From a virus, in the IMG/VR virus record IMGVR_UViG_3300029986_000023, positions 1 to 56,139 of that record: a stretch of DNA of 56,139 nt; one strand, given 5' to 3'. A program made the position numbers and the translations under genes. Below the pieces are notes generated by a model that did no database searches, was not told the DNA's origin, and saw only the letters and a program-made list of their open reading frames with translations. Of the stretch, positions 42,513 to 50,811 are shown piece after piece. The first letter of the stretch is position 1; each line of letters begins with the position of its first letter.

Positions 42513-43562
42513 TTACACACCTGTCACGCCTGTCAAAACGCCCTGGCGCAACGGGTTGTCGCAGCAGAGTTCGCCACCGAGGTAAATGTGACCGACGACA
42601 GCAGCGGCATCCGAAGGCTTGATCCAGCCGCTCCATGAGAAGCCGAGGCCCAGCACGTTCGAGTAATCGTTGCCTTCGATGTCAACGGACTTGTACTTAA
42701 TGGCTTCCGTCATCGCCATCGGGAGCGCGCGCCACTCAATGAAGTTTTCGTTCAAGAAGTAGAGGTTGCCGACCGTACACTTTTCATCAGCCAAGATCGC
42801 GAAGCCCTTATAGTCCAAGCCAGTGAAGCCTGTACCACCGATGAAGCCCGACTGGGAGTTCAAGCCCTTGTTGTCGTTCTTCATGTTAGCTGGCGTCTTG
42901 TTGATGCGTTCTTGCGGCTGGAGAAGCTGTTCGTACAAAGCCCAGGTCGCGGGATCGGTCACACCGACAGTCGGCTTGATCGTGCCAGAGGTCACGGCGT
43001 TGTAGAGCGTCGCCATTTTCGGCAAGGACAGTGTGCCGCCCGAAGCCGTTTTGGTTGCTTTGATGGTTGGGAAAGTCGTGCGGGACAATCCACCGAACGT
43101 CGCAACGGAAGTACCGTCATCGACGATCGCAGCGAGACCCAAAGGATCTTTGTTTCCGTTGCCCGTGCCATCGAGATAGAACAAGCCACCGACCGAATCG
43201 GCCATGTCTTGTGCGGCACCCTTCACTTCGATCGCAGCGAGGTCGATGATCTGATCATCCGTCGCGTTGGCGGACAATTCATCAAGCGGCAAGGCGACCG
43301 AGATTTGATAGAAAGCAGGATCGAAGGCCAAGAGCTGGCGGTTGTTCGTGGCGGACGTGGAGAACGTATCCATGCCTGCGAACGAGGTTCCCGTGCTGTT
43401 CTTAGAGACTTTCACTGGGTACTTCATTTGGTTACCGCTCCACTTTTTCGCGCGCGATACAGTGCGTGTGAAGAACACGTTGCTTTTAAGCACAGTGTCA
43501 ACCACGAAAGGCATCAGCTTGAAACGTGTGGTAGTGGTAACTCGATTGCCTAATGTAGCCAT
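42513..43562 (-). CDS. Major capsid protein (arm B)
   Basis: 349 residues, HK97-fold-sized. Homologous to the arm A capsid in the middle (LGLAAIVDDGTSVATFGG, SRTTFPTI, LPKMATLYNAV) but diverged at both ends: it begins MATLGNRVTTTTRFKLMPFV and ends with GGELCCDNPLRQGVLTG. Scaffold gene upstream as expected. Confidence 0.8.
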   Translation of the reverse strand: MATLGNRVTTTTRFKLMPFVVDTVLKSNVFFTRTVSRAKKWSGNQMKYPVKVSKNSTGTSFAGMDTFSTSATNNRQLLAFDPAFYQISVALPLDELSANATDDQIIDLAAIEVKGAAQDMADSVGGLFYLDGTGNGNKDPLGLAAIVDDGTSVATFGGLSRTTFPTIKATKTASGGTLSLPKMATLYNAVTSGTIKPTVGVTDPATWALYEQLLQPQERINKTPANMKNDNKGLNSQSGFIGGTGFTGLDYKGFAILADEKCTVGNLYFLNENFIEWRALPMAMTEAIKYKSVDIEGNDYSNVLGLGFSWSGWIKPSDAAAVVGHIYLGGELCCDNPLRQGVLTGVTGV

Positions 43563-43580
43563 AGAGTTGAATGAGTGAGA

Positions 43581-44360
43581 TTAAAACAGGTCGGTTACGT
43601 CTTTTCCTGCGAAGTCCGCAGCGGTCATGTAGTCTTTTTCACCGCTTCCATCACCGCCGCTGTGCGAGGGTGACAGTGAATTGGCGAAGGACTTGCGCGC
43701 ACCCATGCGGGCTGCGTTGGAATTGCCGTTGATTTTTTCCATCAGCGTCAGACCCTTGGCCAGATCGTAGTTTCCGTCTTGATCCATGACTGGATTTTCG
43801 AGCATAAACTTCGCGAGTTCCTGGCGTTGCTCTGGGGTTTTGATACGCCCGCTTTCTTCAAGCGCGGCATACTGATCGTCGATGAAATCATTAGCTTCTT
43901 CAGTTGCTCGCTGCTCCGCAAGTCGTGGAGCCTCTTGTTCGCGAACCAATTCTTCCTTCACGCGCTGACGTTCAGACGCTTGATGGGCTTGGTATGCGTC
44001 CCAAGCGGCCTTGTCGCCTCCAAACCATGCTGGCACCGCCTGATCAGTGCTGGCGGCTGGTGCGGCGGCTTGCGTAGCTTTACGCTCCTGCTCTTCCTTG
44101 AAGGCAAGAAGTTCTTCGTTCTGGCGTAACAGTTCGCGATTGCGGCGCGCAACTTCGCGCAAGCGACCAACTGGTACTTTGTGCGATTCCGCACTCTTAG
44201 GATCAGTGACTTCGCCAGGAGTATTCTCGCCCTCCTGCGATGGCTCGTCTTCCTCTGATTCTTTGTCCGCTAGCGGGGCGGGAGGAGTTGTCATCTCCTC
44301 TGTCTGCTCGACAAACGGATCTTCACCGTCGGTCGGCAGGCTCGCTAAAAAGTCTGACAC
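43581..44360 (-). CDS. Scaffolding protein (arm B)
   Basis: 259 residues. Acidic N-terminus (MTTPPAPLADKESEEDEPSQ), long charged helix (RLREVARRNRELLRQNEELL), and a C-terminal DYMTAADFAGKDVTDLF. Same place and composition as 6047-6850. Acts in capsid assembly. Confidence 0.75.
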   Translation of the reverse strand: MSDFLASLPTDGEDPFVEQTEEMTTPPAPLADKESEEDEPSQEGENTPGEVTDPKSAESHKVPVGRLREVARRNRELLRQNEELLAFKEEQERKATQAAAPAASTDQAVPAWFGGDKAAWDAYQAHQASERQRVKEELVREQEAPRLAEQRATEEANDFIDDQYAALEESGRIKTPEQRQELAKFMLENPVMDQDGNYDLAKGLTLMEKINGNSNAARMGARKSFANSLSPSHSGGDGSGEKDYMTAADFAGKDVTDLF

Positions 44361-44388
44361 AAGGTTTTTGGTTTAATTGTGAATGAAA

Positions 44389-44523
44389 TTACTTACCTGG
44401 CATCGGCTGTGGCGCGGCGGCGGCAGCCTTCAACGCGTCGGCTTGATAGCCCAGTTTCGACTTTTTCTTTTTCTTCATCGGCATCTTTCCTTTCGGCATA
44501 GCTGCGGGCGGGGGAAAAGGCAT
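44389..44523 (-). CDS. Lys-rich 44-residue protein between portal and scaffold
   Basis: MPFPPPAAMPKGKMPMKKKK, then KSKLGYQADALKAAAAAPQPM. A run of five Lys and a run of five Ala. The start is five bases from the portal stop and the frame is open through the gap between portal and scaffold, which argues for a gene. It fills the slot of the acidic 94-residue protein in arm A. Perhaps a DNA- or scaffold-binding peptide. Confidence 0.5.
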   Translation of the reverse strand: MPFPPPAAMPKGKMPMKKKKKSKLGYQADALKAAAAAPQPMPGK

Positions 44524-44528
44524 ACATC

Positions 44529-46415
44529 TTAGGCTAAGGGGTTATTAGAGGCTCCGAGCGCAGGCATCGGGCCTGCTGGAGGTGCTGGGGCTTGTTGCGG
44601 TGGCGGTAGACCCGCTGGGGAACCAGGCGGCGCACCAGGGACACCAGGCGGTGCTGGCGGCGCGGCTGGCCCACCCGCAGGTGATACCTGACCAGAATCA
44701 TCTGGCTTCTGTGGCTGATTCAATTCTGGGAAGAGCGAAGCAGGATTTGATTTCCACAGATACAAGTTCTTCGCGGCCTCGCGTGGGTTCGGGTAATCGA
44801 GGCGTTCAAACAGCGTGATAGGATCGAGCGCACCAGCCGAGAACAATTCCACGGCTTCGTTGCGGCGCGACATCGGATCTTGCGGGATCATCGAACCTTC
44901 CTTGATCGTGACGCGGATGCGGCGGTTCAGATCCGACTTCTTCAGCTCGACGTACTCGACGGCGTTTTCCTTCCCGATGATCGAAGCAGTGTGATCCTCG
45001 GAGTAGTAGACGTAGAAGAGTTGAACCCACCAGTTGTAAATGTTGTCGGCTGCCTGTTCGATGAAGGCTGTGACACCCCCACCGATTCGATCCAATTCCT
45101 GCGAGCGCGCGGCTGCTTGACCCTTCTGCGTCTTGGAATCGCCTTGAGCAGCTTGACCACCCGACAAGACTTTCGTTCCAAATATGCCTTTGAGTTCGTT
45201 GCGATAGTCCAGGAGTGTTTGATAGACCATCGGAGCCAACTCTGGGGCTGCTAGGCGTGCGATGGCTTTATTCACGTCACCGCTTGGAACCCAGATCGTG
45301 TTGCCCTTGCGGACGGCTCCAGCGACGCTGTATGCCTGCTCCTTGGTGAACACGTCGCCCGACACTGCCAAACCATTGTTGGTATTCTGCGCGTTCTTGC
45401 GGATCTGTTTGTTCAGTTCGTTGATGTTCTTTTGGTTTGGAATCGCTTGCTCGAACATGTTCGTATCGTCCACTGGATGCTTGCCCAAGTTGAAGACCGA
45501 CAGGAAGATGAACGGCATTTTGCGCTGCTGGAAGTGGTTCAACCCACGGCGCAAGGCTTTCGGACTGACACCTGGAATGTTCGGATCAGGCGGGATGTCG
45601 TAGTTCCAGTGAGGATTGCGGCCTTTGGAAAGGACTTTCTTCTTCAACGTCGAGAACGTCATGTCGGGCGTCCACCACTCGATGAAGCCGATCTCAGTTG
45701 CATCGTTGTCCTTTGATTCCGTGTCGATTTCCTTGGCCATCGACTTGAACATGCGCTTCATGTCGCCTGCCGTTTCCTTGCGGTGAATGCCGAGGTACCC
45801 GCCCGTGTACTCGCCTTTCTCGTCGATCGTGGCATCAGGGTCGAGGATCATCACCTGTGGACGTTTGACGACCGTCTTGATGTCGTCCGACTGCTCTGAC
45901 CAACCGACCTGCACCACACCGAGGAAGTACATAGCCCAGTAGCGCGTGAGACGCGACAGGCTGATTTTGAGCGACTGACGATCGGCCTGGAAGCGGAGGA
46001 ACTGGGCCACCTTGTCCGCGAGATCAATGCCGTCAGGCGTGTTGTCCGTCGTCACGACTGGATCAGGATTGCGCGCCGATGAGAACGGGATGAAGGTTTC
46101 GAGAGCTTCCCAAAGCGTGTTGTCCGCCATTGGATCGTTCTTCACCATGTCGTCGATGTTGTTGTTGAACGCCTTGCCCAACCAGTATTCATCCGAGGCT
46201 TTGCGACGCTTCTGAAGGCCAGAATCAAAATCCTTCCAGCGATCCTCCCAAGTTTTCGCTGATTTCAAAAGATCAGCGTCATTGGTGTCTGTTTGTAATT
46301 CAGGAAGAGAAGGCGTGAGTGGGCCTTCCATCGTTTCCAGTTTTTCGGGATTCTCAACCTTGTTGATATCTTGGCCAAGGGAGAAGAATCCATCGAGTAA
46401 ATCAGGAGAACCCAT
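44529..46415 (-). CDS. Portal protein (arm B)
   Basis: 628 residues. Homologue of 7231-9120 with shared ALETFIPFSSARNPDPV, VMILDPDATIDEKGEYTGGY, EWWTPD and GRNPHWNYD. It also has a C-terminal tail of Pro, Ala, Gly and Gln (PAGGPAAPPAPPGVPGAPPG), so the tail is kept in kind but not in sequence. Preceded by the conserved hairpin 46418-46462. Confidence 0.88.
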   Translation of the reverse strand: MGSPDLLDGFFSLGQDINKVENPEKLETMEGPLTPSLPELQTDTNDADLLKSAKTWEDRWKDFDSGLQKRRKASDEYWLGKAFNNNIDDMVKNDPMADNTLWEALETFIPFSSARNPDPVVTTDNTPDGIDLADKVAQFLRFQADRQSLKISLSRLTRYWAMYFLGVVQVGWSEQSDDIKTVVKRPQVMILDPDATIDEKGEYTGGYLGIHRKETAGDMKRMFKSMAKEIDTESKDNDATEIGFIEWWTPDMTFSTLKKKVLSKGRNPHWNYDIPPDPNIPGVSPKALRRGLNHFQQRKMPFIFLSVFNLGKHPVDDTNMFEQAIPNQKNINELNKQIRKNAQNTNNGLAVSGDVFTKEQAYSVAGAVRKGNTIWVPSGDVNKAIARLAAPELAPMVYQTLLDYRNELKGIFGTKVLSGGQAAQGDSKTQKGQAAARSQELDRIGGGVTAFIEQAADNIYNWWVQLFYVYYSEDHTASIIGKENAVEYVELKKSDLNRRIRVTIKEGSMIPQDPMSRRNEAVELFSAGALDPITLFERLDYPNPREAAKNLYLWKSNPASLFPELNQPQKPDDSGQVSPAGGPAAPPAPPGVPGAPPGSPAGLPPPQQAPAPPAGPMPALGASNNPLA

Positions 46416-46417
46416 AC

Positions 46418-46462
46418 AAAAAGGCGAGACACCAAAGAATAAATTCTTGAAGGTATCCCGCC
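46418..46462 (-). terminator. Terminator or attenuator abutting the arm B portal start
   Basis: Minus strand: GGCGGGATACC (46462-46452), 18-base loop with an inner hairpin (AAGAA/TTCTT), GGTGTCTCGCC (46433-46423), T5, then GTATGG with the portal ATG. Eleven pairs including two G-U. Differs in sequence from the arm A hairpin but has the same place, tail and outer pairs. Confidence 0.78.
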
Positions 46463-46479
46463 GCTGTATAGGTAGGGAA

Positions 46480-46677
46480 TCAGGAGCAACCGAGTACGGC
46501 TAAGTTGTCTTTACGTTCCAATTTCTTGATACAACCCGCGCTATCATAGTGGATTGTAACACTTCCTTCCGCTATGTCAAAAGCACCCGAAGCAATCAAG
46601 ATGTTTGCCAGGTCAATGTACCGCTGGATCTTGGTGTCAGCCGATACGATCTGGATTGAAAGCAGGGTGGGTGGCAT
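46480..46677 (-). CDS. Small conserved protein after TerL (arm B)
   Basis: 65 residues from MPPTLLSIQIV; the ATG follows the TerL stop as TGATATG. FDIAEGSVTIHYDSAGCIKKL aligns with the arm A gene at 9196-9336. Last gene before the portal hairpin. Function unknown. Confidence 0.55.
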   Translation of the reverse strand: MPPTLLSIQIVSADTKIQRYIDLANILIASGAFDIAEGSVTIHYDSAGCIKKLERKDNLAVLGCS

Positions 46678-46678
46678 A

Positions 46679-48316
46679 TCAATCATCGGTTACCTCGTCC
46701 TCGTCTGGAAACGCTGGCGATGGCGCGTGCGTCTTGCCGAAGATGAGCGATGGCGACGGTCGAAGCTCGGTTGAGTCCTCGCCTGATGACATGAACGAGG
46801 CTTGACCCTTCTGCCCGTATTTCTCCATGCCGACGCGCCACAGCACCGTTGCGTGCGCCCAGTGATCCATGCCGTTTGAAGAGAGCCACTGGAAGATGTC
46901 GTTGGCCCGCGAATCCTTGCCGTTGACCTTGTAGAGCGTGCGCCAGTGTTTGATGTAATCCTCCCAATCCATCAGGTTGCCTTGAAGCGGGATGCGGCGC
47001 GTCAGGAACTCGTCAATCACTAACTGGATCATCGGGTTACGATCCGAGGCCACGGAGCCGAAGTCTTGTTTCTCACCCCATTTTATAAGATTGAAGTTCT
47101 TCTTGTCGCGTGCGTAGTGGTTCAGAAACACTCGACCAGGGAACTTCTCACGCAACTCGCGCGGCCCTGTGATGTCAGGGGCACCATCGACGATCAGAAC
47201 AGCAGTTGAATCGTTGCGAAGATATTGCTCGATCGTCTTCCAGCTTTCCGTCACGCCGTAGAAGTAAAGTCCCTCGGAGTTGCCCATGACGTAGTGCTTC
47301 TTGACGCCACTATCGCAGCCGATGATTGTTCCCTTCTGCGAGTTGACCTGGAGCGTCATGTTGCGCGTGAAGATGTCGTCGCTGATCGACGAACCATCCA
47401 CAGCGTATGGCAGACCGAGAACCGATCCCCAAAAGTATTCGTGTCCCTTGGTGTTGAAGTATCCCAGGATCTCGCGTGCCGTGACCCAGGGAGCCATCAT
47501 CAGGCTCATGTGGTAGCCAGACCATTCACCAACAGCTGTGGGCTTCCAGACGCCAACCCGACGTGTCTCACGGGTGATCTCGGCGTCACAACCGAGACAT
47601 TGGTAACACTCGCGCACCTTGTCGATGGATTCAGGCCAGCGAAGATACTGCTCCTCACCACACTCGGGGCAGGTGATGAACCATTCTTTCTTGTCCGAGA
47701 GTTCCCACGCAACGGAGCCAGCCGCACCCATGTTGCGAGGGTTGGTGAACTGCCACTTGCCTTTGTACTTGGACTGCTGAAGGCGTGAGTCCAGCTTCTC
47801 GATGTTCTCCTGGCTCGACGCGTCGAGTTCGTCGTTGACGTTCAGATCCGACGTGGTGATGAGCGTGTCGGCCAGCGTGTTGGTTCCCTGGTAGTTGACC
47901 ATGTTATCCCCAACCTGCTTCTGTTCGAGCGTGTCTGATGTTTTGATGTACTTCTGAAGCTCTGGGTTGTTTTCGATGATGCGGTTGACCTTGGAGCGAA
48001 CGAAGCCGTACATCGCATCCATCGTCGGCAGTGTGTAGATGATCTCAAACCTTTTATACTTTGCGGCCCACAGAGTCTTGATGATCATCAGCGTTGAGAA
48101 GCCGAGCTGCGCTGCCTTCAGCACGATCTGAAGCGACGACCAATCATCAGCGATATCAAAAAGAAAAAGATGGTCGCGCCAATCGAGCGATTCACCTTTC
48201 TCGTTCTTCACGTTGTAGAGATCAAGCCAAATGGAAAACTCCAACGTCGTCAGGTCGATGAGATCCTGCTTAGTTGGACTTGACGTATTTTGTTCGGACG
48301 TTGGTTTTGATCCCAT
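46679..48316 (-). CDS. terL: Terminase large subunit (arm B)
   Basis: 545 residues from MGSKPTSEQN, overlapping TerS by 47 bases. The ATP site reads KAAQLGFST (67-75): the usual GK Lys is replaced by Phe and a Lys lies upstream, a variant known in other terminases. Walker B is DLNVNDELD (157-165). A zinc ribbon (CPECGEE, CLGCDAE) follows as in arm A. Nuclease candidates are IIGCDSG, VLIVDGAPD and DHWAHAT. Homologous to 9365-10984 over its length. Confidence 0.92.
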   Translation of the reverse strand: MGSKPTSEQNTSSPTKQDLIDLTTLEFSIWLDLYNVKNEKGESLDWRDHLFLFDIADDWSSLQIVLKAAQLGFSTLMIIKTLWAAKYKRFEIIYTLPTMDAMYGFVRSKVNRIIENNPELQKYIKTSDTLEQKQVGDNMVNYQGTNTLADTLITTSDLNVNDELDASSQENIEKLDSRLQQSKYKGKWQFTNPRNMGAAGSVAWELSDKKEWFITCPECGEEQYLRWPESIDKVRECYQCLGCDAEITRETRRVGVWKPTAVGEWSGYHMSLMMAPWVTAREILGYFNTKGHEYFWGSVLGLPYAVDGSSISDDIFTRNMTLQVNSQKGTIIGCDSGVKKHYVMGNSEGLYFYGVTESWKTIEQYLRNDSTAVLIVDGAPDITGPRELREKFPGRVFLNHYARDKKNFNLIKWGEKQDFGSVASDRNPMIQLVIDEFLTRRIPLQGNLMDWEDYIKHWRTLYKVNGKDSRANDIFQWLSSNGMDHWAHATVLWRVGMEKYGQKGQASFMSSGEDSTELRPSPSLIFGKTHAPSPAFPDEDEVTDD

Positions 48317-48683
48317 GTGAGAGGAGAGCCAATTCTTCCAAACGAGCCTGATCAATGTTCACTTGAAGCACTTCAGCCTTAATGGGCGCGTATGTCCCAT
48401 GAACCTTGAAAGTCATGTCAGCAGCCGTCAAACGATCTCGCGCTTTCTCTTCCACATTGGTAAGGATCTCGCTCACAACTCCCTTGGCAGTTTCAGGATC
48501 GAAGCCAAGTATTCTCATTTCCTCTTGGACGCCTTTTGCGGCTATCACACGGCCAGGTGTTGCTTTCGCTGTCGTTTCGTCGTAGCCAGCTGAAACCAGC
48601 ATTGTGTCTAACCTGTCGTAATCCCCATTAGACACTGCCTCGACGAGTTTCTTAGCAAGCCGTTTCTGTCGCAAAGTGGCCAT
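48270..48683 (-). CDS. terS: Terminase small subunit (arm B)
   Basis: 137 residues. N-terminal RQKRLAKKLVEAVSNGDYDR and LVSAGYDETTAKATPGRVIA form a helix-turn-helix typical of small terminases, followed by a helical oligomerisation part (EEKARDRLTAADMTFKVHG). Not obviously similar to the arm A protein, so the two arms probably recognise different packaging sites. Its end overlaps the TerL start. Confidence 0.72.
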   Translation of the reverse strand: MATLRQKRLAKKLVEAVSNGDYDRLDTMLVSAGYDETTAKATPGRVIAAKGVQEEMRILGFDPETAKGVVSEILTNVEEKARDRLTAADMTFKVHGTYAPIKAEVLQVNIDQARLEELALLSHGIKTNVRTKYVKSN

Positions 48684-48689
48684 ATCTCA

Positions 48690-49010
48690 TCATAATAGCT
48701 CGTTACCCTCCTGTTTAGCCAGTTTCGTTGCGAATGGATCGGTGGGAGATCCGTAAACCTTCTCAAACAATCCGTCGGTGTTGCGTTGGAGTAAATCCTG
48801 CCAGTGCCAGTAACGCTGCTCGAATATCTGACGATCAACCTCGGCGGTTCGATAGCTCTGATGTGGTGTCCAGCCCTTACACTTCCAACAAGTAGCGTTG
48901 CCTGCACGAAAGAACCAGTTGTCGGGATTCATGCGTACCCGATCTGGGATGACTGGCAGTCGTCCTTGCCAGGAGTGATCTTTGTGGCAGACGTAGCAGC
49001 GGACGCGCAT
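48690..49010 (-). CDS. Zinc-ribbon protein (arm B)
   Basis: 106 residues. MRVRCYVCHKDHSWQGR and, further on, GNATCWKCKGWTPH give a CxxC...CxxC ribbon with aromatic residues. Lies six bases before TerS. A damaged remnant of its start is found in arm A (14498-14530), so it was once more widely present. Function unknown. Confidence 0.6.
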   Translation of the reverse strand: MRVRCYVCHKDHSWQGRLPVIPDRVRMNPDNWFFRAGNATCWKCKGWTPHQSYRTAEVDRQIFEQRYWHWQDLLQRNTDGLFEKVYGSPTDPFATKLAKQEGNELL

Positions 49011-49013
49011 AGG

Positions 49014-49307
49014 CTATTTGGTTTTCCATTCACCGTTCCAGGTTTCGTCGAAGCCGCCAATCTTTTCTGCCGAACCGATCAATTCTCTCAACGAGGCCTG
49101 GATCACTTCTTCGAGGCGTTCCACATCGTCTTGCCGCATCGTCATCGCCCAGGTGTAGATCTTCGGGATCACTGAACCAGGTTCAAACTCTGTCGGCTGC
49201 TCTTTCAACTTGCCAGCGATTTTATACACAACTGCCTCGGAATCTGGTAATGGAATTGGGCCTTCGAGGTAAATGCCTGGAACGTACATTTCGCCAAAGT
49301 GGGCCAT
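49014..49307 (-). CDS. Hypothetical protein (arm B late operon)
   Basis: 97 residues. MAHFGEMYVPGIYLEGPIPL, then helical DDVERLEEVIQASLRELIG. Cotranscribed with its neighbours (gaps of three and five bases). Lost from arm A, where relics of the flanking genes are joined. Not recognised. Confidence 0.5.
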   Translation of the reverse strand: MAHFGEMYVPGIYLEGPIPLPDSEAVVYKIAGKLKEQPTEFEPGSVIPKIYTWAMTMRQDDVERLEEVIQASLRELIGSAEKIGGFDETWNGEWKTK

Positions 49308-49312
49308 AGAGA

Positions 49313-49552
49313 TCAGATGATTGATTCAAGCTCCGTATCCACTCCGTTTCGGTCGTTCTCTTCGAGCAGCTCGTCGCGCGCCAGGGTTTCGTCGTCCGTG
49401 TCGAGGATAGCCGCCTTGATGCGTGGTACTGCCTGCTGGACGCGGTAGATGATCTTACGAGAGGCTGGCAGCTTGGTTTCGATGACCAAGATAGCCAAAG
49501 AACATCCAAAGGCTATGAGAAGACCCACAATTAGGCCGAGGATGAACATCAT
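49313..49552 (-). CDS. Single-pass membrane protein (arm B)
   Basis: 79 residues. N-terminal helix (FILGLIVGLLIAFGCSLAIL), then a helical, acidic tail ending DRNGVDTELESII. A remnant of that end is in the arm A late leader. Overlaps the upstream gene by four bases. Possibly a lysis or membrane-linked accessory protein. Confidence 0.55.
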   Translation of the reverse strand: MMFILGLIVGLLIAFGCSLAILVIETKLPASRKIIYRVQQAVPRIKAAILDTDDETLARDELLEENDRNGVDTELESII

Positions 49553-49704
49553 GTTGACTCTACTTTATCAGATTTTAGGTGCTTTGTCAATCTTTCCTTG
49601 TGGATTCTTTCTAAGACGCCAAACGGAGGCTCTAGAGATTCTACCCATTGATCTACGAGCTTCTGTTTGTTTTTTTCATCACGGACGAGATCCAGCAAGT
49701 TCAT
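49549..49704 (-). CDS. Small helical protein
   Basis: 51 residues from MNLLDLVRDEKNKQ; longer forms start at 49737 or 49767 but overlap the upstream gene more. Charged, with QKLVDQWVESLEPPFGVLER. Start choice and function uncertain. Confidence 0.4.
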   Translation of the reverse strand: MNLLDLVRDEKNKQKLVDQWVESLEPPFGVLERIHKERLTKHLKSDKVEST

Positions 49705-49936
49705 AAATTCTTTTTGGAAATTCAAACGCCTTGCCATCGCGAAGCATTTTTCCTTCAATAGTTTCAAACGTAACCGTCAATCCCCCTTTGGGAATCGGTT
49801 TCGATTTATCCCAAGAAACCTCTGAACCGCACATCTTACAGGTAGCGGTGATTGTGCTAATGCGATGCGTCGCAGTTGATTCCGTTTCGTGATGGTACGA
49901 CCAGTTGTTTTCCAAACACTTGTTACAAGCTATCAT
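49679..49936 (-). CDS. Zinc-ribbon protein, first gene of the arm B late operon
   Basis: 85 residues from MIACNKCLENNWSYHH, a start preceded by CGAT like others here; a frame from 50053 would give 124 residues with a Ser/Leu-rich lead. CNKC and CKMCG form the ribbon. First gene behind promoter 50298-50326. May be an early-made regulator of the late operon; not recognised. Confidence 0.5.
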   Translation of the reverse strand: MIACNKCLENNWSYHHETESTATHRISTITATCKMCGSEVSWDKSKPIPKGGLTVTFETIEGKMLRDGKAFEFPKRIYELAGSRP

Positions 49937-50232
49937 ATCGGGCAGTCCTGGAAGCGAAGACAAAAGCCCCCGTAAGTTAAGGGATTTAGTTATTGACGTT
50001 GATAGGGTTGTCTCTCCCATCGTCTCACCAGCCTTCTGTACTCGCCCCGCCATGGGGATTGCCTACGTCGATCAGCGTAAGGAGGAACGCTGATCACACG
50101 CTGTTATCGGTTTAGTCACTACCGCCCTGGGGTAGCTCCATCGCTCGACATCAGTTCCCGTGACTTGGCTTGGCATCCAGGGGTGGCTCACGGGATTCGC
50201 CCGACCACGTTCCCAGCCGTCAGCTCACGGGC

Positions 50233-50265
50233 ATAAAACAAATCCCGCTTGATGTTTTGCGGGAT
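50233..50265 (-). terminator. Attenuator in the arm B late leader
   Basis: Minus strand: ATCCCGC, ten-base loop, GCGGGAT, then TTGTTTTAT. A seven-pair stem with an imperfect T tract about 25 bases after the expected late start. Likely stops part of the late transcripts. Confidence 0.55.
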
Positions 50266-50269
50266 ATGT

Positions 50270-50296
50270 GCGAACATGATCCAGCGAACATGATCC
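50270..50296. repeat. Tandem 13-base repeats at the late start site
   Basis: GCGAACATGATCC occurs at 50270-50282 and 50284-50296, a 14-base period. It covers the expected start of the leftward late promoter (about 50291), so it is a good candidate operator for a repressor or activator. Confidence 0.7.
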
Positions 50297-50297
50297 C

Positions 50298-50326
50298 AAA
50301 GTACCACGGAAAAAGACTTCGGTCAA
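50298..50326 (-). promoter_or_regulatory. Late-operon promoter, arm B
   Basis: Minus strand: TTGACC, 17-base spacer, TACTTT. Its -35 lies in the loop and its -10 in one arm of the hairpin 50302-50345. Weak -10 suggests need for an activator. Confidence 0.5.
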
Positions 50327-50345
50327 ACCTCCGTGGTATTTTTTT
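50302..50345 (+). terminator. Strong terminator between late and early control regions
   Basis: TACCACGGA, 19-base loop, TCCGTGGTA, T7 on the plus strand. Nine perfect pairs. It would block rightward read-through into the early genes, and it overlaps the leftward late promoter. Confidence 0.75.
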
Positions 50346-50357
50346 GTGGATAACTAA

Positions 50358-50386
50358 TTGACCCGTGTCCCACTCTGTGCTAAAGT
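50358..50386 (+). promoter_or_regulatory. Early promoter, arm B
   Basis: TTGACC, 17-base spacer ending TGTGC, TAAAGT. Same -10 and lead-in as arm A early promoter 2. The first ATG (50396) is only nine bases after the -10, so the transcript would be nearly leaderless. Confidence 0.7.
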
Positions 50387-50395
50387 AGAGGAACT

Positions 50396-50569
50396 ATGTC
50401 AATCAATTTCAATGAAGGAAAGATCGAGTGCGATGAGTGCGGAGAAAGCGAGATTTTTACTGGCTGCGTTCACTACAAGGAATTTGTCGAGGAAACGAAA
50501 CAAAATGGATGGACGGCCCAACAAGTCGAGGAAACATGGATAAATAAATGCCCGCATTGTTCACAATAA
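50396..50569 (+). CDS. Zinc-ribbon mini-protein, first early gene of arm B
   Basis: 57 residues. CDECGES near residue 13 and CPHC near the end form a ribbon; in between a helix (VEETKQNGWTAQQVEETWI). Start nine bases after the -10 box, so translation probably does not depend on an upstream ribosome-binding site. Role unknown; early position suggests host-directed action. Confidence 0.6.
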   Translation: MSINFNEGKIECDECGESEIFTGCVHYKEFVEETKQNGWTAQQVEETWINKCPHCSQ

Positions 50570-50570
50570 T

Positions 50571-50807
50571 ATGCCCCTTTCCCTGAAACAAGAAATCGTC
50601 CACGCGCCTCCCCCTCAACCAAAACCACGCTGGAAGCCGTCCAAAGAATATTGGTTTGTGAATCTGTATTGTGGTGTCGGTTGGTCAGAGGTTGGATTCG
50701 AACATGAAGAGAAGTTATTTGCTGTCGGCAACTGCTTCCCCACCCGTGAGAAGGCCGAGGCTGCCGCGCAAGCCATTAAAGAATTACTAAATAAACTCAA
50801 CCAATAA
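50571..50807 (+). CDS. GNCFP-domain protein
   Basis: 78 residues from MPLSLKQEIVHA, one base after the preceding stop. PPPQPKPRWKPSKEYWF and VGNCFPTREKAEAAAQAIKE correspond to the C-terminal domain of the arm A protein at 18597-19355, here nearly alone. Function unknown. Confidence 0.6.
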   Translation: MPLSLKQEIVHAPPPQPKPRWKPSKEYWFVNLYCGVGWSEVGFEHEEKLFAVGNCFPTREKAEAAAQAIKELLNKLNQ

Positions 50808-50811
50808 ATGT

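Larger units (their letters stand above)
49937..50395. other. Divergent control region of arm B
   Basis: About 460 bases between leftward late and rightward early genes. Besides the elements listed separately it holds one CCCGTGA (50154-50160) that can pair with either of two downstream TCACGGG copies (50188-50194 and 50224-50230). Alternative pairing of this kind is what a leader switch would look like. Confidence 0.5.

Noticed and set aside
46679-48316. Arm B terminase as a dead pseudogene because the GK of Walker A is missing
   Set aside because: The frame is intact, other motifs are kept, and the upstream-Lys variant is known in active terminases.
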